This document shows, one piece after another, positions 35,865 through 45,180 of a stretch of DNA of 64,000 nt (position 1 is its first letter; each line of letters opens with the position of its first letter). The stretch covers positions 212,210 through 276,209 of the forward strand of contig NZ_FNCW01000005.1 of the NCBI RefSeq assembly GCF_900099815.1. The letters run 5' to 3'. The notes beneath the pieces are model-generated. The model was not told where the DNA came from. It did not search any database and saw only the letters and a list, made by a program, of their open reading frames with translations. This DNA is from Psychroflexus sediminis. Its GTDB lineage: Bacteria > Bacteroidota > Bacteroidia > Flavobacteriales > Flavobacteriaceae. Position numbers and translations under genes: made by a program.

Positions 35865-35872
35865 TATATTTG
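35865..35872 (+). promoter_or_regulatory. Candidate -7 promoter element for the GNAT-like gene
   Basis: TATATTTG matches TAnnTTTG, 26 nt before the TTG start at 35899. Confidence 0.5.
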
Positions 35873-35898
35873 GAAATTAATTCTGAAAATACAGCCAC

Positions 35899-36504
35899 TT
35901 GAAAAAAGATTTTGACAAGGAAGAAATCATTCAACATGTATCCACATTGTTGCAAGAGATTCCTACATCGATGGAAATCGTAAAAGATGATTCTAAAAAG
36001 CAACAAAGATTTCTTTATTTAGCCAGACATATGGTGGAAAAAGCCATCAAAAAGGATGCGCTTTTGGTTTCAGATGACGGAAGAGGTATTGCTATTTTCT
36101 TTAAAATGGATGGCCAGGGCGATAGTTTCTGGTCGGAATTAATTCAAGATCTTAAACTGGCAATCCATGTTACCGGGCTTAAAAAAGGCCTTAAGGCTCT
36201 AAAATCTCAAAAGTTTGTAAAACAGCAACGGCCTAGCGAAGGTGAATTTTTGTATTGCTGGTTTTGGGGTATATTACCGGATGCCAGAGGAAATACCAGC
36301 GACAAGACCCCTTACAAAATGAAAGATGAGATGTATCGCATTGCCAAAGCCATGCAACTTCCTATTTACGCAGAAACCCGTATCAGAAAAGTAAGCATAG
36401 CTTACAGAAGGTATGGTTTTGAAGTGCTTAAAGAATGGAAACATCCCAGTGGTGACACCATGTATTTTTTAAGATACACCCCGCCAAAAACCGATTCTAA
36501 TTAG
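35899..36504 (+). CDS. GNAT-like acetyltransferase-fold protein
   Basis: 201 residues from a TTG start (MKKDFDKEEIIQHVSTLL). The central segment with GRGIAIFFKM, then YCWFWGILPDARGN and IYAETRIRKVSIAYRRYGFE, resembles the end of a GNAT fold, in which a Tyr-x-x-x-GF helix follows the CoA loop. The usual R/QxxGxG/A loop is not clear, so catalysis is uncertain. It overlaps the stop of the convergent response-regulator gene by 8 nt. Confidence 0.65.
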   Translation: MKKDFDKEEIIQHVSTLLQEIPTSMEIVKDDSKKQQRFLYLARHMVEKAIKKDALLVSDDGRGIAIFFKMDGQGDSFWSELIQDLKLAIHVTGLKKGLKALKSQKFVKQQRPSEGEFLYCWFWGILPDARGNTSDKTPYKMKDEMYRIAKAMQLPIYAETRIRKVSIAYRRYGFEVLKEWKHPSGDTMYFLRYTPPKTDSN

Positions 36505-37669
36505 TCTTTATCTGCACAAAGCTTTTTACATCGTCCTTAGTAATCTGTTGATCACCTAAGATGATAAGCCGTTCTACGACATTTCTCAGTTCTCTAATAT
36601 TACCAGTCCACTTGTGCTTTTCCATTAATGAGATGGCCTCAGGATCGAATACCTTGGGTTTGGTTCCTTGTTCTTCTGCAATTTTTTCTGTGAAATGCTG
36701 AATAAGTTCAGGAATATCTGCTCGCCTGTCTTTAAGAGCGGGAACATGAATAATGATGACTGCTAATCTGTGGTATAAATCCTCACGGAATTTTTTCGCA
36801 TCGATTTCTTCCTTTAGTTTTTTATTGGTAGCAGCAATAACCCTTACATCAACTTTAATATCTTTATCGCTACCTACGCGTTGAACTCTGTTTTCCTGCA
36901 GGGCTCTTAAAACTTTTGCCTGTGCTGAGAGGCTCATGTCTCCTATTTCATCAAGAAAAATAGTACCACCATTGGCAGCTTCAAATTTTCCCGCCCTGTC
37001 TTTATTGGCAGAGGTGAAAGCTCCTTTAACGTGACCAAACAATTCACTTTCGATCAGTTCTGAAGGAATAGCAGCACAATTCACTTCTATAAAAGGACCT
37101 TTATTTCTGTCGCTTTTTTCATGCAGCCAGTGCGCAACGAGCTCCTTACCTGTGCCATTTTCTCCGGTTATCAAAACTCTGGCCTCTGTAGGAGCCACTT
37201 TATCGATCATTGATTTGATCTGATCGAGTTCCTCGGACTTTCCAACCATTTCAAATTGCCTGGAGACTTTCTTTTTCAGCTGTTTGTTTTCCTGGGCAAG
37301 CTGGGTATGGTCTAAGGCAATTCGCACCGTGTTTAATAATCGATTAAGGTCCGGTGGCTTAGAAATATAATCGAAAGCTCCCATTCTCATCGTTTCAACC
37401 GCAGTTTCAAGATCACCATGACCTGAAATCATAATGACAGGAAGCTCAGGCTTAAGTTTTTGGCAGGCAGACAATACCTCTAAACCATCCATTTTGGGCA
37501 TCTTTATGTCACAGAGTACCAGATCATAAGTGTTTTTCTTAATCATATCTACTCCTTTCAAGCCATCCTCAGCTTCATCTATGACATAATTATTCTCTTC
37601 TTCTGATAAAATTTTCTTGAGCACTCGTCTTATCGCATCTTCATCTTCAATAATGAGTAGTGTTGGCAT
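36497..37669 (-). CDS. Sigma-54-type response regulator without DNA-binding domain (GAFTSA variant)
   Basis: 390 residues: receiver domain (acidic pocket IIEDED, phospho-Asp in LVLCDIKMPKMDG near residue 53) and a AAA+ central domain. The AAA+ domain has Walker A TGENGTGKELVAHWLH, FGHVKGAFTSANKDR, Walker B GGTIFLDEIGDMS and the arginine region FREDLYHRLAVI. The chain ends soon after GNIRELRNVVERL, with no Fis-type helix-turn-helix. The sigma-54-contact loop is GAFTSA instead of GAFTGA. No histidine kinase is adjacent. Confidence 0.92.
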   Translation of the reverse strand: MPTLLIIEDEDAIRRVLKKILSEEENNYVIDEAEDGLKGVDMIKKNTYDLVLCDIKMPKMDGLEVLSACQKLKPELPVIMISGHGDLETAVETMRMGAFDYISKPPDLNRLLNTVRIALDHTQLAQENKQLKKKVSRQFEMVGKSEELDQIKSMIDKVAPTEARVLITGENGTGKELVAHWLHEKSDRNKGPFIEVNCAAIPSELIESELFGHVKGAFTSANKDRAGKFEAANGGTIFLDEIGDMSLSAQAKVLRALQENRVQRVGSDKDIKVDVRVIAATNKKLKEEIDAKKFREDLYHRLAVIIIHVPALKDRRADIPELIQHFTEKIAEEQGTKPKVFDPEAISLMEKHKWTGNIRELRNVVERLIILGDQQITKDDVKSFVQIKTN

Positions 37670-37768
37670 AAATAATTATTTTGAATTAAATATAAGTTAT
37701 ATAGGAAGTTAAATGGAGTCTAAGGAGTAGTTTTTAGAATATTTTATAGACTCGGGGCGATCTCAAAA

Positions 37769-37800
37769 CAAAAAACCCACCCTGCTTTAAGCAGGGTGGG
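37769..37800 (-). terminator. Strong hairpin terminator downstream of dnaJ (distal)
   Basis: CCCACCCTGC and GCAGGGTGGG form a perfect 10-bp stem with a 5-nt loop. On the minus strand it is followed by TTTTTTGTTTT. Confidence 0.8.
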
Positions 37801-37821
37801 AAAAAAAATTGCTATGAAAAA

Positions 37822-37850
37822 AGAAAAAACACCGCTAAGAAAGCGGTGTT
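37822..37850 (-). terminator. Terminator downstream of dnaJ (proximal)
   Basis: AACACCGCT pairs with AGCGGTGTT across a 5-nt loop. On the minus strand it is followed by TTTTCTTTTTTC, 29 nt past the dnaJ stop. The distal hairpin lies 22 nt further on. The rest of the 210-nt gap to the regulator start (37670-37879) shows nothing else. Confidence 0.75.
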
Positions 37851-37879
37851 CAAATATATATAATATTATGTTAACTCAA

Positions 37880-39001
37880 TTAAGAAAACATGTCTTTTAC
37901 TTTTTCAAAAAAGGATTTATCTGAAGTATTGGGATTAGGCTCAAAATTGGAGTCATCTACATTGGATTCAAAAAACTCTTTTTGTTCCTTAGATAAAGTT
38001 TGAGGGGTCCATACATTGATATGAACCAATAAGTCACCTATTCCATAACCATTGAGATTGGGCAGACCTTTGTTTCTTAGCCTTAATATTTTGCCGCCTT
38101 GCACACCTGGTTCCACCTTAATTCTAACTTTACCATTAACCGTCTGGATTTCTTTGCTCGCTCCTAATGCAGCTTCAGGGTAGCTGATATAAAGATCATA
38201 ATGCAGATTTTCTCCATCACGCTGTAAACTTTCGTGTTCTTTTACTTCTATAAGAACGATTAAATCCCCAGGAACTCCATCTCCTACAGGCTCGTTGCCT
38301 TTACCGGAAACTTTCAACTGCATACCGTCTTCTACCCCGGCTGGAATCTTTATGGAAACTGTTTCTTCTGTCACCTTTAAGCCGTGAGCATCTGTGCCTT
38401 GACCTTTTTTATCTATGATTTGACCAGACCCTCCACAAGCTGTGCAGGGGGAAGCGGTTTGCATTCTACCCAAAATTGTATTGGTCACTCGGGTAACCTG
38501 ACCCGATCCTTTACAGGTTGGGCATGTTTTAAAAGTGGTGTCTGAAGGTTTTTTCTTACGGGAAACTTTAACTTTTTTCTCTACCCCTTTAGAGACTTCT
38601 TCCAAAGTTAAACTCACTCGTATTCTTAAGTTGCCGCCTTTGGCTCTTTGTCTTCCACCAAAGCCTCCTCCGAAGCCGGAGAATCCTTGATTTCCGCCAA
38701 AGCCTCCTCCAAAAATATCACCAAACTGACTAAAGATATCATCCATGTTCATACCTCCGCCACCGAAGCCTTGAGAGCCGTCGAAAGCACTATGACCAAA
38801 TTGATCATATTTTTGCCTTTTCTCTTCATTGCCTAGAACTTCATAGGCCTCTGCAGCTTTCTTGAATTTGTTTTCAGCTTCAGTGTCATTCGGGTTCTTA
38901 TCGGGATGGTATTTGATGGCCATCTTTCGATAGGCCTTTTTAATATCAGCCTGAGAAGCACCTTTGGATAAACCTAATATGTCGTAATAATCTTCTTTCA
39001 T
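37880..39001 (-). CDS. dnaJ: Chaperone protein DnaJ, zinc site I missing
   Basis: Hsp40 co-chaperone of DnaK, 373 residues. The J domain has YHPDKNP (HPD). A Gly/Phe-rich linker spans about residues 75-117. C-terminal substrate-binding domains are present. The zinc region has only two of the four CxxCxGxG motifs: CPTCKGSG (near 158) and CTACGGSG (near 186), which make site II. The flanking motifs I and IV that make site I have no Cys. It lies 6 nt after grpE. Confidence 0.95.
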   Translation of the reverse strand: MKEDYYDILGLSKGASQADIKKAYRKMAIKYHPDKNPNDTEAENKFKKAAEAYEVLGNEEKRQKYDQFGHSAFDGSQGFGGGGMNMDDIFSQFGDIFGGGFGGNQGFSGFGGGFGGRQRAKGGNLRIRVSLTLEEVSKGVEKKVKVSRKKKPSDTTFKTCPTCKGSGQVTRVTNTILGRMQTASPCTACGGSGQIIDKKGQGTDAHGLKVTEETVSIKIPAGVEDGMQLKVSGKGNEPVGDGVPGDLIVLIEVKEHESLQRDGENLHYDLYISYPEAALGASKEIQTVNGKVRIKVEPGVQGGKILRLRNKGLPNLNGYGIGDLLVHINVWTPQTLSKEQKEFFESNVDDSNFEPNPNTSDKSFFEKVKDMFS

Positions 39002-39007
39002 AATTTA

Positions 39008-39610
39008 TTATTTACCAGTAACTACTTTTGGATAACGTATAATTTTATCTCCCAGAGTATATCCTTTCTCTAAAACATCTATAATTTTCCCTTTCATGTC
39101 TTCGCTAGGAGCTTGAATTTGAGTTATGGCTTCATGCAGTTCGGAATCGAAAACATCTCCTGCCTTGACAGGCATGACTTCCAGACCTTTATTCTTAAGC
39201 GTTTCCCTTAGCTTATTGCTTATCAGTTTGATCCCTTCAACAAGGGAATCATCAGATGATTTTTCAACTTCAAGCATAGCTCTGTCAAAATCATCAAGAA
39301 CAGGAAGCATAGATTGCATGACGTCCTGACTTGCTGTTTTAAACAACTCTATACGTTCTTTGGATGTTCGTCTTTTATAATTTTCAAACTCCGCAAATAG
39401 TCTCAAATATTTATCGTCTTTCGCATCGAGTTCCTGCTGAAGCTGCTCTTCCCGAGATAAGTCTTGGTCTGCAGCTTCAGTAGTATCATTTTCATGATCC
39501 TCAGTGGAAGATGAATTTTCTTCCTGTGCTTTAGAAGTTTCCGATTGATCTTCGTTAGCATGAACTTCAGCTTGTTCTTTATCCTCTGGTGTTATATTTT
39601 TTTCACTCAT
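39008..39610 (-). CDS. grpE: Nucleotide exchange factor GrpE
   Basis: Exchange factor for DnaK, 200 residues. It has a long acidic N-terminal tail (about residues 1-60), a coiled-coil with LRLFAEFENYKRRTSKER, and a C-terminal beta head with VFDSELHEAITQ and VLEKGYTLGDKIIRYPKVVT. It forms a grpE-dnaJ operon. dnaK is not adjacent. Confidence 0.95.
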   Translation of the reverse strand: MSEKNITPEDKEQAEVHANEDQSETSKAQEENSSSTEDHENDTTEAADQDLSREEQLQQELDAKDDKYLRLFAEFENYKRRTSKERIELFKTASQDVMQSMLPVLDDFDRAMLEVEKSSDDSLVEGIKLISNKLRETLKNKGLEVMPVKAGDVFDSELHEAITQIQAPSEDMKGKIIDVLEKGYTLGDKIIRYPKVVTGK

Positions 39611-39731
39611 GTCTTAGTATTTTCATTACAATTGGCAAATGTGCTGCCAATTCTGCTTTAGTGCCATAATGACATATTGCATTTTTGGAATGTTTTTAGA
39701 TATGATTTCTGTGAAAACAAATAAACATAAA

Positions 39732-40406
39732 ATGAAAAAAAAAGTTATTAATTCCATCTTGGTTTTGTCATTGGTAGCATCTGCGATGAGCTGTAAAAGT
39801 GATAAAAAAACAGAAACCTCCGAAGTCGAAGAAACAACAGAAACTTCAGACATGGCAACAGCCTACAATATAGATGTAGAGCAGTCTAAAATCAATTGGC
39901 TGGGTTCTAAACCTACGGGACAGCATAATGGCATAGTTTCCTTATCTGGAGGTGAGTTACTGGTTTCGGATGCTGAACTCGTTGGTGGTGAAGTCATCAT
40001 TGACATGACAAGTATTGAAGTTCAGGATCTCGAAGGTCAGGACAAAAAGGATTTGGAAAATCATTTGATGGGCTATTCTAATGGAAAAGAAGATCATTTC
40101 TTCAATGCCACCAAATATCCTGAAGCAAAATTTGAAATTACAGGAGTAGAAACCCTGGAGGGTCAAACCATGCTATCTGGAAATTTAACTTTAAAAGAAA
40201 CTACAAAAAACATCACTTTCCCGGTTATAGTTTCGATGAACGAGGCAGATGCTTCCTTGGTCTTAACCTCAGATGAAATTGTCCTGGACCGAACTGAATG
40301 GGGAATCGAATTTATGTCAAAATCATTTGTAGAGAATCTTGGAGACAACTTTATAAATGACGAGATAAAAATCGCATTTGATTTAAAAGGCTTTAAAGCA
40401 GAATAA
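39732..40406 (+). CDS. YceI-family lipoprotein
   Basis: 224 residues from the ATG at 39732 with a lipoprotein signal (MKKKVINSILVLSLVASAMSC, lipobox ASAMSC with Cys21). An acidic Ser/Thr-rich linker follows, then a lipocalin-like YceI domain (YNIDVEQSKINWLGSK, FNATKYPEAKFEIT, LTLKETTKNITFPV). YceI proteins bind isoprenoid-like molecules, and the physiological ligand is unknown. The longer in-frame start at 39639 would bury the signal peptide and is rejected. Confidence 0.9.
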   Translation: MKKKVINSILVLSLVASAMSCKSDKKTETSEVEETTETSDMATAYNIDVEQSKINWLGSKPTGQHNGIVSLSGGELLVSDAELVGGEVIIDMTSIEVQDLEGQDKKDLENHLMGYSNGKEDHFFNATKYPEAKFEITGVETLEGQTMLSGNLTLKETTKNITFPVIVSMNEADASLVLTSDEIVLDRTEWGIEFMSKSFVENLGDNFINDEIKIAFDLKGFKAE

Positions 40407-40427
40407 CCGCTAAGTCTTATAAACAAG

Positions 40428-40462
40428 AAAATCCCTCAAATTAAGTTTTGAGGGATTTTTTT
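40428..40462. terminator. Terminator shared by the YceI gene and the rpoC-DUF3467 transcript
   Basis: AAAATCCCTCAAA and TTTGAGGGATTTT form a 13-bp stem with a 6-nt loop, with T7 on the plus strand and TTTTC on minus. It lies between convergent stops at 40406 and 40486. Confidence 0.85.
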
Positions 40463-40485
40463 ATATTCAGACTTAAAGAAGACGA

Positions 40486-40803
40486 TTAAGCTTCTCCTGT
40501 AGGTCCGCCAAAATTCAATGGAATATTGGTTTTTTCTTGTTCTTTAATTGAACCCTGACTTTTCTCAAAACGATTGATATTATCATTTAATGCTCTCAGC
40601 AAACGCTTGGCGTGTTGTGGAGTAAGGATAATTCTCGATCTCACTTTGTTCTTTGGAGATCCGGGCATGATGTTCACAAAATCCAAAACAAACTCTGTTT
40701 GTGAATGATTGATGATCGCCAGGTTGCTATAAACCCCCTGTGCGACATCATCATCTATCTGGATATTGAGCTTTTGCTGCTTTTTATCGTCCTGATCACT
40801 CAT
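40486..40803 (-). CDS. DUF3467 protein
   Basis: 105 residues: KLNIQIDDDVAQGVYSNLAI, then QTEFVLDFVNIMPG, SRIILTPQHAKRLLRAL and NINRFEKSQG. This is the complete DUF3467 pattern, a small family of unknown function found after rpoC in Bacteroidota. It starts 2 nt after the rpoC stop, so it is co-transcribed with RNA polymerase. A polymerase- or chaperone-related role is inference only. Confidence 0.9.
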   Translation of the reverse strand: MSDQDDKKQQKLNIQIDDDVAQGVYSNLAIINHSQTEFVLDFVNIMPGSPKNKVRSRIILTPQHAKRLLRALNDNINRFEKSQGSIKEQEKTNIPLNFGGPTGEA

Positions 40804-40805
40804 AG

Positions 40806-43800
40806 TTAATTAAAGTTTACATTCACTTCTTGCTTCTTCTCCATCATTGAGGCCAGTTCTTCTTTAGAACCTACAATGATATCGTCAAATTCTCTCAATC
40901 CTGTACCCGCTGGAATTCTATGTCCAACGATTACATTTTCTTTTAAGCCTTCTAAGTAATCCACTTTTCCGCTTACAGCAGCTTCGTTTAATACTTTGGT
41001 TGTTTCCTGGAAGGAAGCAGCCGAAATGAAAGACTTGGTCTGTAGAGAAGCTCTGGTAATACCCTGTAAAATCGGAGCTGCGGTTGCAGATTCTGCATCT
41101 CTGGCGGTAACCAGCTGTTTGTCTTCGCGTTTTAAGATTGAATTCTCATCTCTCAATTCACGTAAAGTCACAACCTGACCAGGCTTTAGAGTAGAACTGT
41201 CGCCGGCATCTTCAACAATCTTTTTGCCGAAAATATTATCGTTTTCTTCAATGAAATCCTCTTTGTGTACCAATTGGTTTTCTAAGAAAATCGTATCACC
41301 AGAATCTTGAATTTTCACTTTTCTCATCATTTGTCTTACGACAACTTCAAAGTGCTTATCATTAATCTGTACCCCTTGTAGTCTGTATACTTCCTGAACT
41401 TCGTTCACTAAGTACTGCTGAACTGCACTAGGTCCTTTAATGTTTAAGATATCCTCTGGAGTTACAGAACCGTCTGACAATGGCATACCTGCTTTTACAT
41501 AATCATTTTCCTGTACCAGAATCTGGTTAGAAAGTTTGACCAGGTATTTTTTGACTTCACCAAGCTTAGATTCTATAATGATTTCACGATTACCTCTTTT
41601 TATTTTACCAAAAGAAACCACACCATCAATTTCACTGACTACAGCTGGATTTGAAGGATTTCTCGCTTCAAACAATTCTGTAAGACGTGGAAGACCACCT
41701 GTTATATCACCAGCTTTAGATGATTTTCTAGGTATTTTCACCAAGATCTTTCCGATTTTGATTTCTTCATCATCGTCTACCATCAAGTGAGCTCCAACTG
41801 GTAAGTTATAGGATCTCATGATTTCATCATCATTGTTCTTGATGTGAAGTGTTGGAATCTTACGTTTGTTCTTGGATTCAATAATTACTTTCTCCTGGAA
41901 TCCTGTTTGCTCATCACTTTCAATTTCAAAAGTTTGACCTTGAGTGATATTTTCGAATTCAATTTTACCAGAGAATTCTGAAATAATCACACCATTATAA
42001 GGATCCCATTTACAGATGACATCGCCTTTTTTGACTTTATCGCCTGGGCTTATCATCAGTTCAGAACCATAAGGAATCACATTCGTGCTTAAAGCAATTC
42101 CAGATTTCTTATCGATGATTTTGACCTCTGAAGTTCGGGAAATAACGATATCCGTTTTCTTTCCTTCGCTGTTTCGGCCTTCAACCGTTTTAAGATCTTC
42201 GATTTCTGCTACACCGTCAAACTTAACTTCAAGTTTGTTTTCTTCTGAAATGTTACCTGCAATACCACCCACGTGGAAGGTTCTTAAAGTCAACTGTGTA
42301 CCTGGCTCACCAATAGATTGAGCAGCTACTACACCAACAGCTTCCCCTCGCTGAACCGTTTTGTTAGTAGATAAATTTCTACCATAACATTTCACACAAA
42401 TACCCTGTTTAGCTTCACAACTCAATGGTGAGCGTACTTCAACAGAATTTAAAGCAGAAGCTTCAATTTTGTCGGCTGCATCTTCGTGAATTTCATCGCC
42501 TGCATTCACAAGAAGTTCCTGAGAAATAGGATCGATAACATCATTCAGTGCTGTTCTACCTACAATACGTTCTCCAAGGCTTTCTACAACCTCGTCGTTT
42601 TTCTTCAAAGCAGATACCTCAATACCTCTCAAGGTTCCACAATCTTCTTCTCTTACGATAACATCTTGAGAAACATCTACCAGTCTACGGGTTAGATATC
42701 CCGCATCGGCTGTTTTCAATGCTGTATCGGCAAGACCTTTACGAGCACCGTGAGTAGAAATAAAGTATTCTAGAATAGATAAACCTTCTTTAAAGTTAGA
42801 AAGAATAGGGTTTTCAATAATTTCACCTCCTGCAGACGTCGATTTTTTAGGCTTAGCCATCAATCCACGCATACCTGTAAGCTGGCGAATCTGTTCTTTA
42901 GACCCCCTTGCACCAGAGTCAAGCATCATATATACCGAGTTGAAGCCTTGCTTATCTTCACGAATACGCTTCATAGCGAGTTCGGTTAAGTTAGCATTGG
43001 TGGCGGTCCAGATATCAATCACCTGGTTGTAACGCTCATTGTTGGTAATCAGACCCATGTTATAGTTGCCTATAACGCCTTCCACCTGCTCGTTGGCATC
43101 ATCAATCATCGTCTGCTTTTCTTCAGGGATGATAATATCACCTAAAGAGAAAGACAATCCACCTCTAAAGGCGAAGTTGTATCCAAGACTCTTGATTTCA
43201 TCAAGAAATTCAGCTGTTTCTGGAACAGATGTTTTCTTAAGTACACGGGCAATAACATCACGAAGTGCTTTTTTGGTCATCACATCGTTGATAAACCCAA
43301 CGCTATCAGGAATAGATTCGTTAAACAATACACGTCCAACTGTGGTTTCTATGTTTTTCTTAACGATTTCACCATGTTCATCAACGTCATTAGTTCTAAT
43401 CGTAATCAGTGCATTTAAGTCAACTTTCTTCTCATTGTAAGCGATGTTAACTTCTTCAGCTGAGTAAAACTTAAGACCTTCCCCTTTCACTTTATGCTCT
43501 GGAGTAGATGATCTTGGTTTAGTCATATAGTATAAGCCAAGAACCATATCCTGGGAAGGTACAGTAATTGGAGATCCGTTAGCCGGATTCAAAATACTGT
43601 GAGATGCAAGCATCAATAGTTGCGCTTCTAAGATAGCTTCTGGTCCTAAAGGTAAATGAACCGCCATTTGGTCACCGTCAAAATCGGCATTAAAGGCAGT
43701 ACAAACCAGTGGGTGTAACTGTATAGCTTTACCTTCAATCAATTTTGGCTGAAAGGCTTGTATACCAAGTCTGTGAAGAGTTGGAGCACGGTTAAGTAAC

Positions 43801-45113
43801 ACCGGGTGTCCTTTTAGCACGTTCTCTAAGATATCCCAAACAACAGGCTCTTTTTTGTCTATTATTTTCTTAGCGGATTTTACAGTTTTTACAATTCCTC
43901 TTTCAATCAGTTTTCTGATGACGAAAGGCTTGTAAAGTTCTGCAGCCATATCTTTTGGCAATCCACATTCAAACATTTTCATTTCCGGTCCAACGACGAT
44001 TACAGAACGGGCAGAATAATCCACACGCTTACCAAGAAGGTTTTGTCTGAAACGTCCCTGTTTTCCTTTTAGGGAATCAGAAAGTGATTTCAATGGTCGG
44101 TTAGAATCCGTTTTAACAGCAGAAGATTTTCTGGTGTTGTCAAATAAAGAATCTACGGATTCCTGAAGCATACGTTTCTCATTTCTAAGAATAACTTCCG
44201 GAGCTTTTATTTCCATCAATCGTTTTAAACGATTGTTTCTGATAATTACTCGTCTGTAAAGATCATTCAAATCGGATGTTGCGAAACGTCCTCCATCAAG
44301 AGGCACAAGAGGTCTTAATTCCGGTGGTGTTACCGGGATCACTTTCATGATCATCCACTCAGGATTGTTTTCTCTGTTGTTTTTAGAATCTCTAAGGGCT
44401 TCAACAACCTGAAGGCGTTTTAAAGCCTCTGTTTTTCTTTGCTTTGAGGTTTCATTATTTGCTTTATGTCTTAGGTCATAAGAAAGCTCATCCAAATCCA
44501 GACGCTTTAGAATTTCCAATAGACATTCAGCTCCCATTTTTGCCAGGAACTTGTTAGGATCGTCATCGTCCAGATACTGGTTTTCCTGAGGAAGTTCATC
44601 TAAAATGTTCAGATACTCTTCTTCGGTTAAGAAATCCATCTTTTTAAGAGGCTCTCCTTCTTCATTCTTCGCATTACCTGGCTGAATAACGACATATCTT
44701 TCATAATAAATGATCATGTCGAGTTTCTTGGAAGGAATTCCAAGAAGGTATCCAATTTTGTTTGGTAAAGATCTGAAATACCAAATATGAGCTACAGGAA
44801 CCACTAGGTTGATATGTCCAACGCGGTCTCTTCTTACCTTCTTCTCGGTAACTTCAACACCACAACGGTCACAGACGATTCCTTTGTATCGTATTCTTTT
44901 GTATTTTCCACAAGCACATTCATAATCTTTGACAGGGCCAAAAATTCGTTCACAAAACAGTCCATCTCTTTCTGGCTTGTGTGTTCTGTAATTAATAGTT
45001 TCAGGTTTTAAAACTTCACCTCTGGATTCGGCTAGAATACTTTCCGGAGAAGATAAACCTATAGAGATTTTATTAAATCTCTTTTGTGTATTCTTATCAT
45101 TATTTCTTGTCAT
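40806..45113 (-). CDS. rpoC: RNA polymerase subunit beta'
   Basis: 1435 residues. The N-terminal zinc ribbon is intact ([20 protein letters not shown]). The lid and active site are present ([12 protein letters not shown], the three Mg-binding Asp), as are the bridge/trigger region and the second zinc site (CGTLRG near 825, then [13 protein letters not shown]). The gene is 67 nt after rpoB, and that gap holds a stable hairpin. DUF3467 follows 2 nt after the stop. Confidence 0.98.
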   Translation of the reverse strand: MTRNNDKNTQKRFNKISIGLSSPESILAESRGEVLKPETINYRTHKPERDGLFCERIFGPVKDYECACGKYKRIRYKGIVCDRCGVEVTEKKVRRDRVGHINLVVPVAHIWYFRSLPNKIGYLLGIPSKKLDMIIYYERYVVIQPGNAKNEEGEPLKKMDFLTEEEYLNILDELPQENQYLDDDDPNKFLAKMGAECLLEILKRLDLDELSYDLRHKANNETSKQRKTEALKRLQVVEALRDSKNNRENNPEWMIMKVIPVTPPELRPLVPLDGGRFATSDLNDLYRRVIIRNNRLKRLMEIKAPEVILRNEKRMLQESVDSLFDNTRKSSAVKTDSNRPLKSLSDSLKGKQGRFRQNLLGKRVDYSARSVIVVGPEMKMFECGLPKDMAAELYKPFVIRKLIERGIVKTVKSAKKIIDKKEPVVWDILENVLKGHPVLLNRAPTLHRLGIQAFQPKLIEGKAIQLHPLVCTAFNADFDGDQMAVHLPLGPEAILEAQLLMLASHSILNPANGSPITVPSQDMVLGLYYMTKPRSSTPEHKVKGEGLKFYSAEEVNIAYNEKKVDLNALITIRTNDVDEHGEIVKKNIETTVGRVLFNESIPDSVGFINDVMTKKALRDVIARVLKKTSVPETAEFLDEIKSLGYNFAFRGGLSFSLGDIIIPEEKQTMIDDANEQVEGVIGNYNMGLITNNERYNQVIDIWTATNANLTELAMKRIREDKQGFNSVYMMLDSGARGSKEQIRQLTGMRGLMAKPKKSTSAGGEIIENPILSNFKEGLSILEYFISTHGARKGLADTALKTADAGYLTRRLVDVSQDVIVREEDCGTLRGIEVSALKKNDEVVESLGERIVGRTALNDVIDPISQELLVNAGDEIHEDAADKIEASALNSVEVRSPLSCEAKQGICVKCYGRNLSTNKTVQRGEAVGVVAAQSIGEPGTQLTLRTFHVGGIAGNISEENKLEVKFDGVAEIEDLKTVEGRNSEGKKTDIVISRTSEVKIIDKKSGIALSTNVIPYGSELMISPGDKVKKGDVICKWDPYNGVIISEFSGKIEFENITQGQTFEIESDEQTGFQEKVIIESKNKRKIPTLHIKNNDDEIMRSYNLPVGAHLMVDDDEEIKIGKILVKIPRKSSKAGDITGGLPRLTELFEARNPSNPAVVSEIDGVVSFGKIKRGNREIIIESKLGEVKKYLVKLSNQILVQENDYVKAGMPLSDGSVTPEDILNIKGPSAVQQYLVNEVQEVYRLQGVQINDKHFEVVVRQMMRKVKIQDSGDTIFLENQLVHKEDFIEENDNIFGKKIVEDAGDSSTLKPGQVVTLRELRDENSILKREDKQLVTARDAESATAAPILQGITRASLQTKSFISAASFQETTKVLNEAAVSGKVDYLEGLKENVIVGHRIPAGTGLREFDDIIVGSKEELASMMEKKQEVNVNFN

Positions 45114-45157
45114 AATACAAGTGCTAAAGAATTATTGTAATAAATGTGATAACATCT

Positions 45158-45173
45158 CCTGCCCGAAGGCAGG
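45158..45173 (-). promoter_or_regulatory. UUCG-tetraloop hairpin between rpoB and rpoC
   Basis: In the transcript CCTGCC-TTCG-GGCAGG forms a 6-bp GC-rich stem closed by the extra-stable C(UUCG)G tetraloop. It has no T-tract, so it is more likely a processing, stability or pausing element, or a dispersed palindrome, than a terminator. Confidence 0.6.
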
Positions 45174-45180
45174 ATTGTTA

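Noticed and set aside
37815..37870. Short Lys-rich leader-like peptide from the ATG at 37815
   Set aside because: It spans a terminator hairpin of the opposite strand, and its Lys run comes from the antisense T-tract.
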